NCBI RefSeq assembly: GCF_963676685.1
Contig: NC_092344.1
Location: 44,166,830-44,230,829, forward strand
DNA from: Mytilus edulis
Taxonomy: Eukaryota > Mollusca > Bivalvia > Mytilida > Mytilidae
Direction: 5' to 3'
Length of the DNA stretch: 64,000 nt
Shown: positions 39,001 to 46,165 of the stretch, piece after piece
Layout: every line of letters begins with the position of its first letter
Numbering within the stretch: the first letter of the stretch is position 1
Position numbers and translations under genes: made by a program
The notes under the pieces: generated by a model
What the model saw: only the letters and a program-made list of their open reading frames with translations
Databases searched by the model: none
Told to the model about the DNA's origin: nothing

Positions 39001-42000
39001 TTGACCTCTTTAGGAGTTATTGCCCTTTAAAGACTTTTTTCACAATTTGTTCACCATGTTGACTTACTTTAAAAAAATCTTCTCTTATGAAACTGCTGTA
39101 TCAATTTCAGCCAAACTTAGGCTAAATGAGTTTCAGAGTTTCAGAGTATCTAGTATAAATTTTATATTTCATTTCCTTGTATGTCAAGAAACATAGCTCC
39201 TATGGCTAAAATAGAACATAGGAGAAAATGATTTTTTTTTGCTTTTGAAGAAAATAGGACGATTCAAAGAACATTTAAATAAATTGAAAAGCCAAAATAA
39301 TCATTGATGAGAGATTAAACCAAAAAAATTCAGGTGAGCGATTCAGGCTCTTGAGAGCCTCTTGTTATTATTGATAATAATAATCTCTGATACTTTAAAA
39401 AGTTGTTTAGTCATTATTTAATATCCAGAAACCCAAAGATATTGTTTTTAAATTAAAGATTGGCAACAATCTTTACACTGGTGTTAGTCAAATACTATTA
39501 ATCAAATATGTGTTTTTCTGTCAAGCTGTTTCTTGGTTAAGGAGATTGATGTATATATAGATTCCACACACTATTTCTTCACTGATGACATATAGATTTT
39601 CAAATTTAGAATAAGAGGCTTGTAGAGTGGAAAAATACTATATAGCATGGGATTGGGAGGTGGGATCTGTTTCTCAACAATATTTAGACTCTTTTTATTC
39701 ATGTTTTGTAGATGGGAAGTGATATCTAAATTCATCAAACAGCACATAACAGATAGCAACAAAGGTGCTAAGGATGTGTTAGCAAAGGCTAAAGATTTAC
39801 AGAAAAATGGTAAGTTCTAATAAACATTGTTAAAGTAATCTGTTCACTGTACTCAATAACAATAGTAGTGAGGCAAACAGAAGTTTCTATGGTATATGAT
39901 GACAATAGTAGAGTGACAGAACTAAACACAGAAATTTTATGTTTGGCCTTACAATAATAGGGAGGTCTAAAGTTTATACTGTTCAACAATTGTTGATTGT
40001 TGGTTGCTTAATATCCACTGGCAAATATTTCATGCATGTTCAATCAGGAGGATGTAGAGAAACAGAGTATTAATATCAAGAATAAAGCTTCAATAATGTT
40101 ACCAATTTTGTACAGAATTAAATTGTTAATTTAATCTTCAATGTCATAATCTAACAAACTAAAAAAAAATCACAAATTTGGTTTTGATGAAATCCATGTT
40201 TAGTTTTGTAGATTTATGATAATAGAATTTTTGCATGTAACAGAAAATCATTGTTTGTTTACTTACTTTCAAGTTCTTTTGAATTTCCAGATTTTGTTCT
40301 GAAAATGGAGGCCGACAAGAAAGCATTTGAAAAATTTGAGACTCAGCAGAAATCCAAAGTAACATGTGAAGCTCAACCAAAGGAAGGAGTTACCAGTGAA
40401 AGGTTTGAAAGTAAGTGTCTATTGAATCTAAAGTAAATATCTGAAATACAAAGTAAATAGGTCAAATCCAAAGTACAGAAGAGGCTCAACCAAATGATTG
40501 AGTTACTAGTGAACTATTTGAAAGTAAGTGTCTATTGAATCTGAAGTATTCATGGAATCAACAAAAATTTACATATGCTATAAACAAGTTATTTCTCTTC
40601 ATATTCTGGATATCAAAAGAGATTCTAATGAAAAACTGTTCACTTCAATACTTCCACTTGCATGCCTCTTCATTTATTTGCAATTTCACTTTGCTACTTC
40701 TGTGTTTGAGGTCTATTTTGCAGACTATTTATGTCACAAAAGAGAGCATCATTAGGGTGAATGATTTTTATGATTAACCACCTTAATAATTATAGATGGT
40801 GGTATGACCATTGTGTTTTTCCAGGACAGATCTCGTAAGTGAGATTTGTTGAACAGCCAATTCCACATTTTTGTGGTATTATTAGTAATTTTCAGGTATA
40901 TTAAAACTTCTGTAATTTGTAAATGATGAAACTTTATTATTTACTTCTGCATAAAATGAAAGGTAAATCGCTTAATATTCGTGTAAAATGTGCGTTGTGT
41001 TGTAGTTTTCTTTAAATTATTTTTGTTTAAAATGACTTAATTGTCACACTACATATTCTTCATTGTCATGTTTTATTGTATTTTTTTGTAGAGGTTTACG
41101 AGCAGCAAATAAGGGAAACTGGGACAAATCCAGCACCTTGGACAGCAGAGGAGCAGAAAATTTTAGAACAAGCTTTAAAAACCTTTCCTGCCAGTGTAGG
41201 GGATAGATGGGAAAAGATATCTGAGACATTACCCACCAGGAGTAAGAAAGATTGTATGAAAAGATATAAGGTATGACTATGAAGGATACATTGTTATTGT
41301 TATGATTATGTAAGGACTGGGCAGTTCAAGATGGAAGGTTCAACACCACAAAAGGAAGGTTGGGAATGATTTTATGCATGATGGTCCAACCGTATGGGAA
41401 TTAGGGGCCTAAATCAAGCATTTTTCTAACTTCAAGATAATAACTTGTGTAAAAGTATTTCGATTGCCCTGAAATTGTACCACAATGTTCAATACCACAA
41501 GTAGAAGGTTGGGTTTCATTTTGGAGGTTATGGTGCCAACAGTTGAGGAATTAAGGGCCAAAAATAAGCATTTTTGTAGTTTCCAGACAATTACTTGTGT
41601 GTAATTTTATGGATGTCTCTGACATTGTACCACAAGGTTCCATATTACAAAGTAAAGGCTGGGAATGAGTTTGGGGGGGGGGGGGGTAATTGCCCTAAAC
41701 ATGCAGGAATTAGGGGCTGAAAAAGGACCAACAAGGATTTATCTATTTTCAGGACAATAACTTCTGTCAATAAAGGCAATAAAGGAGAGGCTGTGATTGG
41801 GTATGGGGGTAATTGTTTCAATGGGGGATTCAAAAAGTTTGGAAGCGGGCGGATTTTATTAAGGGGTTCATTTTTTGTTTGTTTTAAATTTCCAATTTTT
41901 TTTTAAAGTTTCAAGAAGAAATTTCCAACTGCACAGTATTGCACAATATATTTCTTTGATTTTTGACCATTTATTTTCTGTCAGAAACCTGTTTTATGTC

Positions 42001-42455
42001 TAAAATTTGATCACAATCCAAATTCAGACAGTATCAAGCTTGAATATTGTGTCAAAATTTGCCCCAACTGTTCAGGGTTCGGCCTCTGTGGTCGTATCAG
42101 GCTGCACTCAGCGAAGCATTTTATTTGTTATTATTTTAGATATCATTATAGTATCTAATACTATCCATTTATCTAATTCTATTAATTATAATTTTAACCT
42201 TATTTTGCATGATTTTTAAAGCATCGGTAAATACAGGTGAGCGACCCAGGCTCTTGAGAGCCTTTAGTTATGTCAAGTGGGAAATTTTGCCAAGGGGTCT
42301 TTTTTTGGCTTATTTTGTAACAATACACCCTCAATTTATACTTCTCAAAAATAAAGCATTGAACAGTATTATAATTTGCCTATATTTTACAGGAATTGGT
42401 AGAAATTATACGAGCCAAGAAAGCTGCAAAAGATGCAGCTGCCAAGAAGAAGTGA
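20877..42455 (+). CDS. DNAJC2: DNAJC2 (MPP11/ZRF1/zuotin) gene, 17 exons seen
   Basis: J-domain co-chaperone of the ribosome-associated complex. Known family role: it works with an Hsp70 (HSPA14 in humans) on nascent chains, and in the nucleus the same protein binds ubiquitylated histone H2A. Seen here, in order: a conserved N-terminal [11 protein letters not shown] block; a J domain spread over exons 3-5 with the catalytic HPD in exon 4; the zuotin-homology region ([59 protein letters not shown]); a charged Lys/Glu-rich helix; and two SANT domains (exons 14-15 and 17). All 17 exons join in one open frame with GT-AG introns, about 602 codons against about 620 in the human protein. The first coding exon is not certain. 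The introns are rich in repeats. The stop lies about 0.7 kb from the convergent kinase array. Confidence 0.93.
21134..22728. mobile_element. DNAJC2: Foldback-type element in DNAJC2 intron
   Basis: Starts GGGCCATTTCAAAAA..ATGAGG and ends with the imperfect inverse (CCTCATTTTT..AAATGGCCC). Inside, TGTCAGGAGTGTGAC occurs in direct orientation near 21325, 21716 and 22168 and inverted near 21835 and 22000. Two roughly 100-bp arms (21703-21806 and 21921-22025) are near-perfect inverted repeats around a 115-bp centre. Confidence 0.6.
22938..24411. mobile_element. TIR element with 9-bp TSD, carrying a satellite
   Basis: AATTTGTAC flanks both ends (22929-22937 and 24412-24420). The outer ends GGGCGCACTACGTTTG / CAAACGTAATGCACCG are imperfect TIRs, and homology resumes further in at ACAGGTAAACTCAGGTAAAA and its inverse (24330-24360). 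Contains CCCCCGCTTCGC-type and CCGT-rich microsatellites and the 168-bp satellite. MULE-like by target-duplication length; non-coding. Confidence 0.7.
23240..23907 (+). repeat. 168-bp tandem satellite, about 4 copies
   Basis: GTCAGC(C/T)ATACCGTGTGATG recurs at 23317, 23485, 23653 and 23821, a period of exactly 168 bp. Because 168 is 56 codons, two plus-strand frames stay open (210 and 191 aa), which is a by-product of the repeat length. Confidence 0.85.
24592..24667 (+). CDS. DNAJC2: DNAJC2 exon 3: start of J domain
   Basis: After TATTTTAG. Encodes [20 protein letters not shown] then QVKKA and the first base of a split Tyr codon; donor GTGAGT. Helix I of the J domain. Confidence 0.9.
25150..25248 (+). 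CDS. DNAJC2: DNAJC2 exon 4: HPD motif
   Basis: After TTTTTCAG. Encodes [20 protein letters not shown] then [13 protein letters not shown]. The HPD tripeptide that stimulates Hsp70 ATPase is intact. Donor GTAGGA, phase 1. Confidence 0.92.
25437..25790 (+). repeat. Dispersed mussel-type repeat
   Basis: Begins AGATGTGGTATAGTTGCAAA, with GAGACAACTCTCCACCAGAG soon after. A closely similar start lies at 30556-30605, and a fragment at 13520. Right end is fuzzy. Confidence 0.6.
25909..26344 (+). repeat. 31-bp minisatellite, about 14 copies
   Basis: Unit begins ACACATCTCCACAACAATAA; spacing of 31 bp checked at 26041/26072. No unique spacers. Intronic. Confidence 0.9.
26509..27108 (+). repeat. 100-bp tandem repeat that copies the exon 5 acceptor
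   Basis: Six units. Each holds 49 bp of intron ending TAATTTCAG plus the first 51 bp of exon 5 (CATGGGAAACATTAGG...). Exon-like starts are at 26559, 26658, 26758, 26858, 26958, and the real one at 27058. Only the last copy runs into the rest of the exon. Confidence 0.93.
27058..27202 (+). CDS. DNAJC2: DNAJC2 exon 5: end of J domain
   Basis: Encodes [18 protein letters not shown], then a DDD-containing linker and [14 protein letters not shown]. The first 51 bases are shared with five upstream decoy copies. Phase 1 in, phase 2 out; donor GTAAGA. Confidence 0.9.
27633..27713 (+). CDS. DNAJC2: DNAJC2 exon 6
   Basis: [20 protein letters not shown] then DNFYSF, in the zuotin-homology domain. Acceptor TTTACAG, donor GTAAGA; a Trp codon is split into exon 7. 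Confidence 0.9.
28705..28770 (+). CDS. DNAJC2: DNAJC2 exon 7
   Basis: [20 protein letters not shown] after TTTTAG. This is the most conserved stretch of the zuotin-homology region. Donor GTAAGA, phase 2. Confidence 0.92.
29070..29161 (+). CDS. DNAJC2: DNAJC2 exon 8
   Basis: [20 protein letters not shown] then [10 protein letters not shown]: the basic helix that in zuotin-type proteins contacts the ribosome. Acceptor TATATAG, donor GTATGT. Confidence 0.9.
30071..30192 (+). CDS. DNAJC2: DNAJC2 exon 9
   Basis: [20 protein letters not shown], then a Lys/Ala/Glu-rich helix ending EEAR. Acceptor TTTTGTAG, donor GTAAAT. Confidence 0.9.
30474..30542 (+). CDS. DNAJC2: DNAJC2 exon 10
   Basis: 23 codons, [20 protein letters not shown] then KAQ; continues the charged single helix. 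Phase 0 at both ends. Confidence 0.85.
30698..30902. mobile_element. 205-bp TA-flanked MITE
   Basis: Perfect inverted ends of 23 bp starting CTGTAAATTCAGAAATTATT; TA at 30696-30697 and 30903-30904. Mariner-type target. Confidence 0.85.
31342..31422 (+). CDS. DNAJC2: DNAJC2 exon 11
   Basis: 27 codons: [20 protein letters not shown] then TLRTAVK, the end of the charged helix. Acceptor TTAATTCAG, donor GTATTT. Confidence 0.88.
31806..31894 (+). CDS. DNAJC2: DNAJC2 exon 12
   Basis: [20 protein letters not shown] then RLADQLSII, phase 0 in and phase 2 out; donor GTAAAC. Confidence 0.88.
31982..32486 (+). repeat. 38-bp minisatellite, about 13 copies
   Basis: Unit starts TCTTCAGTAATAAATGCAGT; period of 38 checked at 31982/32020 and 32101/32139. 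Begins 88 bp after exon 12. Edge copies carry substitutions while central ones look identical. Confidence 0.9.
32806..32875 (+). CDS. DNAJC2: DNAJC2 exon 13
   Basis: [20 protein letters not shown] then LRE. Acceptor GGTTTCAG, donor GTATGG. Confidence 0.87.
33342..33818 (+). pseudogene. Transposase-like N-terminal fragment, split by a MITE
   Basis: ATG opens [13 protein letters not shown], then [20 protein letters not shown], which resembles the start of hAT-related or KIAA1586-like proteins. It is cut at 33489 by the MITE and resumes at 33774 with [15 protein letters not shown] in a compatible position, followed by a GTAAGT-like donor (33818). No further coding part was found. The longer 132-aa and 74-aa frames run through the MITE and are not real. 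Confidence 0.5.
33490..33770. mobile_element. MITE with ~40-bp TIRs and TTA target duplication
   Basis: Starts GGCAGCAACCATTTGATTTT and ends with the exact inverse; TTA at 33487-33489 and 33771-33773. A 3-bp TWA duplication is typical of PIF/Harbinger-type elements. Confidence 0.75.
33868..34260. repeat. Dispersed repeat also present at 19139-19290
   Basis: Both copies share TTAGGATAAGGGG, CTGCC and, about 100 bp later, AGGAGC(C/T)(A/G)TGCTGCC. The copy here continues into a G-rich/C-rich patch (34178-34216) and GTGCCGCTACGCGGCAC, a perfect palindrome. Confidence 0.55.
34657..36482 (+). repeat. 1.8-kb repeat with three 502-bp tandem units, copy 1
   Basis: Opens with the palindromic AGCTCACCTGGCCC..GGGCCAAGTGAGCT, then a (CCGTCGT)n tract. 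CTTTTACAAAAATC restarts at 34767, 35269 and 35771 (period 502). It closes with GGTGAGCGAC and the hairpin AGGCTCTTTAGAGCCT followed by CTAG. Hairpin plus CTRR at the end resembles a Helitron terminus; this is a guess. Confidence 0.7.
36530..36699 (+). CDS. DNAJC2: DNAJC2 exon 14: start of SANT domain 1
   Basis: [20 protein letters not shown], a linker, then [20 protein letters not shown]. It sits between two copies of the 1.8-kb repeat. Phase 2 out; donor GTTAGT is weak. Confidence 0.9.
37479..39364 (+). repeat. 1.8-kb repeat, copy 2
   Basis: Same orientation and architecture as 34657-36482: AGCTCACCTGGCC palindrome, CGTC tract, units restarting near 37573, 38072, 38572 and a degenerate one near 39075, closing hairpin AGGCTCTTGAGAGCCT then CTTG. 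An isolated end piece (GGTGAGCGACCCAGGCTCTT) lies at 42237-42269. Confidence 0.7.
39712..39809 (+). CDS. DNAJC2: DNAJC2 exon 15: end of SANT domain 1
   Basis: [20 protein letters not shown] then [12 protein letters not shown]. Acceptor TTTTGTAG, donor GTAAGT, phase 1. Confidence 0.9.
40291..40410 (+). CDS. DNAJC2: DNAJC2 exon 16
   Basis: [20 protein letters not shown] then a linker ending TSERFE; donor GTAAGT at 40411. The 3' part of this exon and its donor are duplicated 113 bp downstream (see 40463-40549). Confidence 0.88.
40463..40549 (+). repeat. Diverged duplicate of exon 16 end and donor
   Basis: AAATCCAAAGTA..GCTCAACCAAA..GTTAC(C/T)AGTGAA..TTTGAAAGTAAGTGTCTATT matches 40350-40436 at a fixed offset of 113 bp. 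The copied donor GTAAGT is at 40524. Use of it would add 113 nt, not a multiple of three, with stops. Confidence 0.8.
41092..41270 (+). CDS. DNAJC2: DNAJC2 exon 17: SANT domain 2
   Basis: [10 protein letters not shown], then [20 protein letters not shown] and [20 protein letters not shown], a complete SANT/Myb-like domain. Acceptor TTTTGTAG (next AG, two bases on, gives the wrong frame); donor GTATGA. Confidence 0.92.
41330..41830. repeat. Diverged copies of the 'GGAAGGTTGGGA' sub-repeat
   Basis: Four degenerate blocks with AAGGTTGGG(A/T), TTAGGGGCC and AATAAGCATTTT, related to the ~153-bp blocks at 1630-2230 and 43880-44640. Interrupted by a G-run at 41671-41684. Confidence 0.6.
42393..42455 (+). 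CDS. DNAJC2: DNAJC2 exon 18, stop codon
   Basis: [20 protein letters not shown] then TGA. The basic Ala/Lys tail is typical of the family C-terminus. An AATAAA at 42460 is only five bases past the stop; ATTAAA near 42674 is the likelier polyadenylation signal. Confidence 0.9.
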   Translation, partial: ELVEIIRAKKAAKDAAAKKK

Positions 42456-43164
42456 GAAGAATAAACAACGTGATAAAAAACTTGTAGAAGGACATTATAT
42501 ATATATAGACTACTGACAAATCTGAAATTACTCCAGTACAATTGTTTATGACCATTCAGTTAAATGTTCATTACAAAAAGTTACATGTATAATGATTAAG
42601 AATATGTATGTCATGTCAAATAGTCATGTGATAATACAATATTCCTGTATTTTTTCAAAAAATACTTAACATATTAAACTGTTATTTACTTAAGCTTGTT
42701 ACTGTGTTTGTTTGATGCCCCTACTGAACTCAGTTAGGGGTACATAGTGGTTCACATGTCAGTCTCTTTATTGGTCCTTCTGTCTCACCTAACCTAATCT
42801 CAATATAATTTAAACCTAATGTCATGGGCATAAAATACAGGTAAAGTTTGATTGAATTTTTTTTAACCAGTTAAGTGATATGTTTCTTAAAATTGGAAGT
42901 ATCAATACAAGATCTACAAAAATGCCAATACGACTGAAACCATTTGATGAATCCTAATATGATTTATTGCCCTAAATTATTTTACGATTATTTTCAGAAT
43001 TATCTTAAAAACTAGAATTGATAAGTAGAAGCTGTAAACAGCAGTCTTACAACAATTATTTTGTCTGCTTTCAAAAGTACCATATGATTGAAAGTTGATT
43101 TTTTTATAACATGATGTCATAGACAATAAACTGCAGGTAAAGTGTAATTTTGACAGATTTGATA
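42456..43164. other. DNAJC2 3' flank, repeat fragments only
   Basis: AT-rich, with an imperfect palindrome CCCCTACTGAACTCAGTTAGGGG-like near 42718-42742 (part of a dispersed repeat). Nothing coding. This is the gap between the convergent DNAJC2 gene and the kinase array. Confidence 0.5.
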
Positions 43165-43789
43165 TATCGGATAAAGGTATGCTAAAGGAAAATGTTTACA
43201 TGGTTTACCGTAACAATCGAATGGACAAAATAAAAGCATCCTTGAAATCGCAACAAGCTCCTTCGACGGAGCCTGTTGTGATTTCAAGGATGCTTGGGTA
43301 TCTAAAACTGACTCAAGGCAAGACGGACTGAGATGGCATCAGCACGTTTTTCAACAGAGGGTTCAAGCATAGAGGAGACAAGGGATTTTACGATGTCGCT
43401 AGTGTTTTCGGGTGAAAAGAGAGGGTGTTTGAGAGTTGAGCTTTGACCATAGAGGTTGCGTCACTATCGGAGAATGGGAAAGCTCCGAAGAGCATGACGT
43501 AGAGCATAACTCCCATACTCCACATGTCGGCTTTCATGGTGTTGTGTTCCATTCCCATAATAACTTCGGGGGCAGCGTATGGGAGGGTTCCACAAAATTC
43601 TTCAGATTCGGCAACAACAACGGTTGATTTGGCAAATCCAAAATCGGCCAGTTTGACACATCCATTTGATAACAAGACGTTTTCTAATTTAATGTCATTG
43701 TGGGCGATTCCGTTTAAGTGGCAGTATTCGACTGCTTTGACAACTTGAGAGAAGACAGATAGGGTGGCTTCAACGGACATGAGGCCGTT
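43165..43789 (-). pseudogene. Truncated, diverged unit of the kinase array
   Basis: Matches the array unit from TATCGGATAAAGG through the 3' hairpin (stem 43234-43261 / 43268-43295, identical arms, loop TTCGAC instead of TACGAC) and the C-terminal half of the kinase. A +2 indel near 43410 shifts the frame in the C-terminal lobe after the LSF motif. The gene is cut at 43790, inside the sequence for 'KNGL', by the end of an inverted copy of the 92-2325 repeat. The N-lobe, promoter and spacer are missing. A 183-aa frame fusing repeat sequence to the kinase fragment is fortuitous. Confidence 0.85.
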
Positions 43790-45979
43790 TTTATACGACC
43801 GCAAAATTTGAAAAAATTTTCGTCGTATATTGCTATCACGTTGGCGTCGTCGTCGTCCGAATACTTTTAGTTTTCGCACTCTAACTTTAGTAAAAATGAA
43901 TAGAAATCTGTGAAATTTTAACACAAGGTTTATGACCACAAAAGGAAGGTTGGAATTGATTTTGGGAGTTTTAGTCCCAACATTTTAGGAATTAGGGGCC
44001 AAAAAGGGCCCAAATAAGCATTTTCTTGGTTTTCGCACTATAACTTTAGTTTAAGTAAATAGAAATCTATGAAATTTTGACATAAGGTTTATGACCACAA
44101 AAGAAAGGTTGGGATTGATTTTGGGAGTTTTGGTTCCAACAGTTTAGGAATTAGGGGCCAAAAAAGGGCCAAAATAAGCATTATTCTTGGTTTTCGCACA
44201 ATAACTTTAGTTTAAGTAAATAGAAATCAATGAAATTTTAACACAAGCATACCCGTAGCCAGGGGGGGTTCGGGGGGTTCGGACGAACCCCCCCTTGAAA
44301 ACAAATAATGACTGTTAAAGTCAACGTTCTGTTCGAATTGTGACTGTAAAAGTCGAGTTTTTGAGGCCAACGAACCCCCCTTTGGAAATTCCTGGCTACG
44401 GGCCTGACAAGGTTTATGACCACAAAAGGAAGGTTGGGATTGATTTTTGGAGTTGAGGTCACAACAGTTTATGAACTAGGGGCCAAAAAGGGGCCCAAAT
44501 AAGCATTATTTTTGGTTTTTGCACCGTAACTTTAGTATAAGTAAATAGAAATCTATGAAATTTAAACACAAGGTTTATGACCATAAAAGGAAGGTTGGGT
44601 TTGATTTTGGGAGTTTTGGTCCTTACAGTTTAGGAATAAGGGTCCCAAAGGGTCCAAAATTGAACTTTGTGTGATTTCATCAAAAATTGAATAATTGGGG
44701 TTCTTTGATATGACGAATCTAACTATGTATGTAGATTCTTAAATTTTGGTCCCGTTTTCAAATTGGTCTACATTAAGATCCAAAGGGTCCAAAATTAAAC
44801 TTAGTTTGATTTTAACAAAAATTGAATCCTTGGGGTTCTTTGATATGCTGAATTTAAAAATGTACTTAGATTTTTAATTATTGGCCTAGTTTTCAAGTTG
44901 GTCCAAATGGGGGTCCAAAATTAAACTTTGTTTGATTTCATCAAAAATTGAATAAATGGGTTCTTTGATATGCCAAATCTAACTGTGTATGTAGATTCTT
45001 AATTTTTGGTCCAGTTTTCAAATTGGTCTACATTAAGGTCCAAAGGGTCCAAAATTAAACTAAGTTTGATTTTAACAAAAATTAAATTCTTGGGCTTATT
45101 TGATATGCTTTATCTAAATATGTACTTTGATTTTTGATTATGGGCCCAGTTTTCAAGTTGGTCCAAATCAGGATTCCATATCAAGTATTGTGCAATAGCA
45201 AGAAATTTTCAATTGCACAGTATTGCACAATAGCAAGAAATATCTAATTGCACAATATTGTGCAATAGCAATTAATTTTCAATTGGAGTTATCTTTCTTT
45301 GTATAGAATAGTAGTTGATAATATATGTTGGAAATTTGCCAGACATGACTATGATGTCATTTTCTATTTTTATTTGCCAATAACTTTATGTAAATAACTT
45401 CATTGGAAATTTGCCAATATAAAATGTTGCTGATGAAGCTGTTTTTCCTTATCTTATCTAAAATGTTTTTAGATAATGTATGTTGGACATTTGCCAGACA
45501 TGACTATGATGTCATTTTCTATTTTTATTTGCCAATAACTTTATGTAAATAACTTCATTGGAAATTTGCCAATATAAAATGTTGCTGATGAAGTTTTTTT
45601 TATTGTTTTATACAATAAACAATGTATATTCACTTTTACTACCAACCAATCTTTACCATTCAGTGATAACAAGCACTTTATTTTACATTTTAATATTTTA
45701 TGATGTATTTAAAAGAGTAGTTATTGTTGCAAACTCCATTAGAAATTTGACTTGATATCAGTTTTGGAAAAAAGGGAAACGGGGATGTGAAAAAGGGGGG
45801 GGGGGTAAATTTTTCTCATTTCAGATTTCATAAATAAAAAGAAAATTTCTTCAAACATTTTTTTGAGAGGATTAATATTCAACAGCATAGTGAATTGCTA
45901 AAAGGCAAAAACAAACTTTTAAGTTCATTAGACCACATTCATTCTGTGTCAGAAACCTATGCTGTGTCAACTATTTAAT
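43790..45979 (-). mobile_element. Composite repeat, inverted copy B
   Basis: Starts ATACGACCGCAAAATTTG, the inverse of the right end at 2311-2325, and follows copy A backwards to about position 169. It lacks the insertion seen at 290-579 and has a 159-bp insertion of its own. A ~156-bp block is tandemly duplicated at 45317-45595. Its right end lacks the TIR, so it is truncated. Confidence 0.7.
44248..44406. mobile_element. 159-bp inverted-end insertion within copy B
   Basis: Ends ACCCGTAGCCAGG and CCTGGCTACGGG; ACAAG duplicated at 44243-44247 and 44407-44411. Neighbouring sub-repeats read ACACAAGGTTTATGACCAC without it, giving an empty site. Confidence 0.85.
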
Positions 45980-46097
45980 TTTAGATTTAAAAAGTTTGAA
46001 GAAGAAATCTTTAATTGTAAAATTTGTAAAATCTTGACAGGTATGCTAAAGGAAAATGTTTACATGGTTTACCGTAACAATCGAATGGACAAAAAAA

Positions 46098-46159
46098 AAG
46101 CATCCTTGAAATCGCAACAAGCTCCTACGACGGAGCCTGTTGTGATTTCAAGGATGCTT
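46098..46159 (-). terminator. 28-bp-stem hairpin with T-run after each kinase gene
   Basis: Arms 46098-46125 and 46132-46159 pair over 28 positions (26 Watson-Crick, one G-U on the kinase-strand transcript, one A-C) around a 6-nt loop. The stop codon is 7 bp before it, and the distal arm runs straight into nine or ten T on the kinase strand. Equivalent hairpins start at 47965, 49832, 51700, 53568, 55436, 57304, 59172, 61040 and 62908. It may end transcription, stabilise a 3' end, or be a pre-miRNA-sized precursor; which is not known. Confidence 0.6.
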
Positions 46160-46165
46160 GGGTAT

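Noticed and set aside
42460-42465. AATAAA as the DNAJC2 polyadenylation signal
   Set aside because: Only five bases past the stop codon; a 3' UTR that short is improbable.
43388-43939. 183-aa kinase fusion protein
   Set aside because: The N-terminal part is dispersed-repeat sequence and the C-terminus is frameshifted; a broken copy, not a fusion gene.
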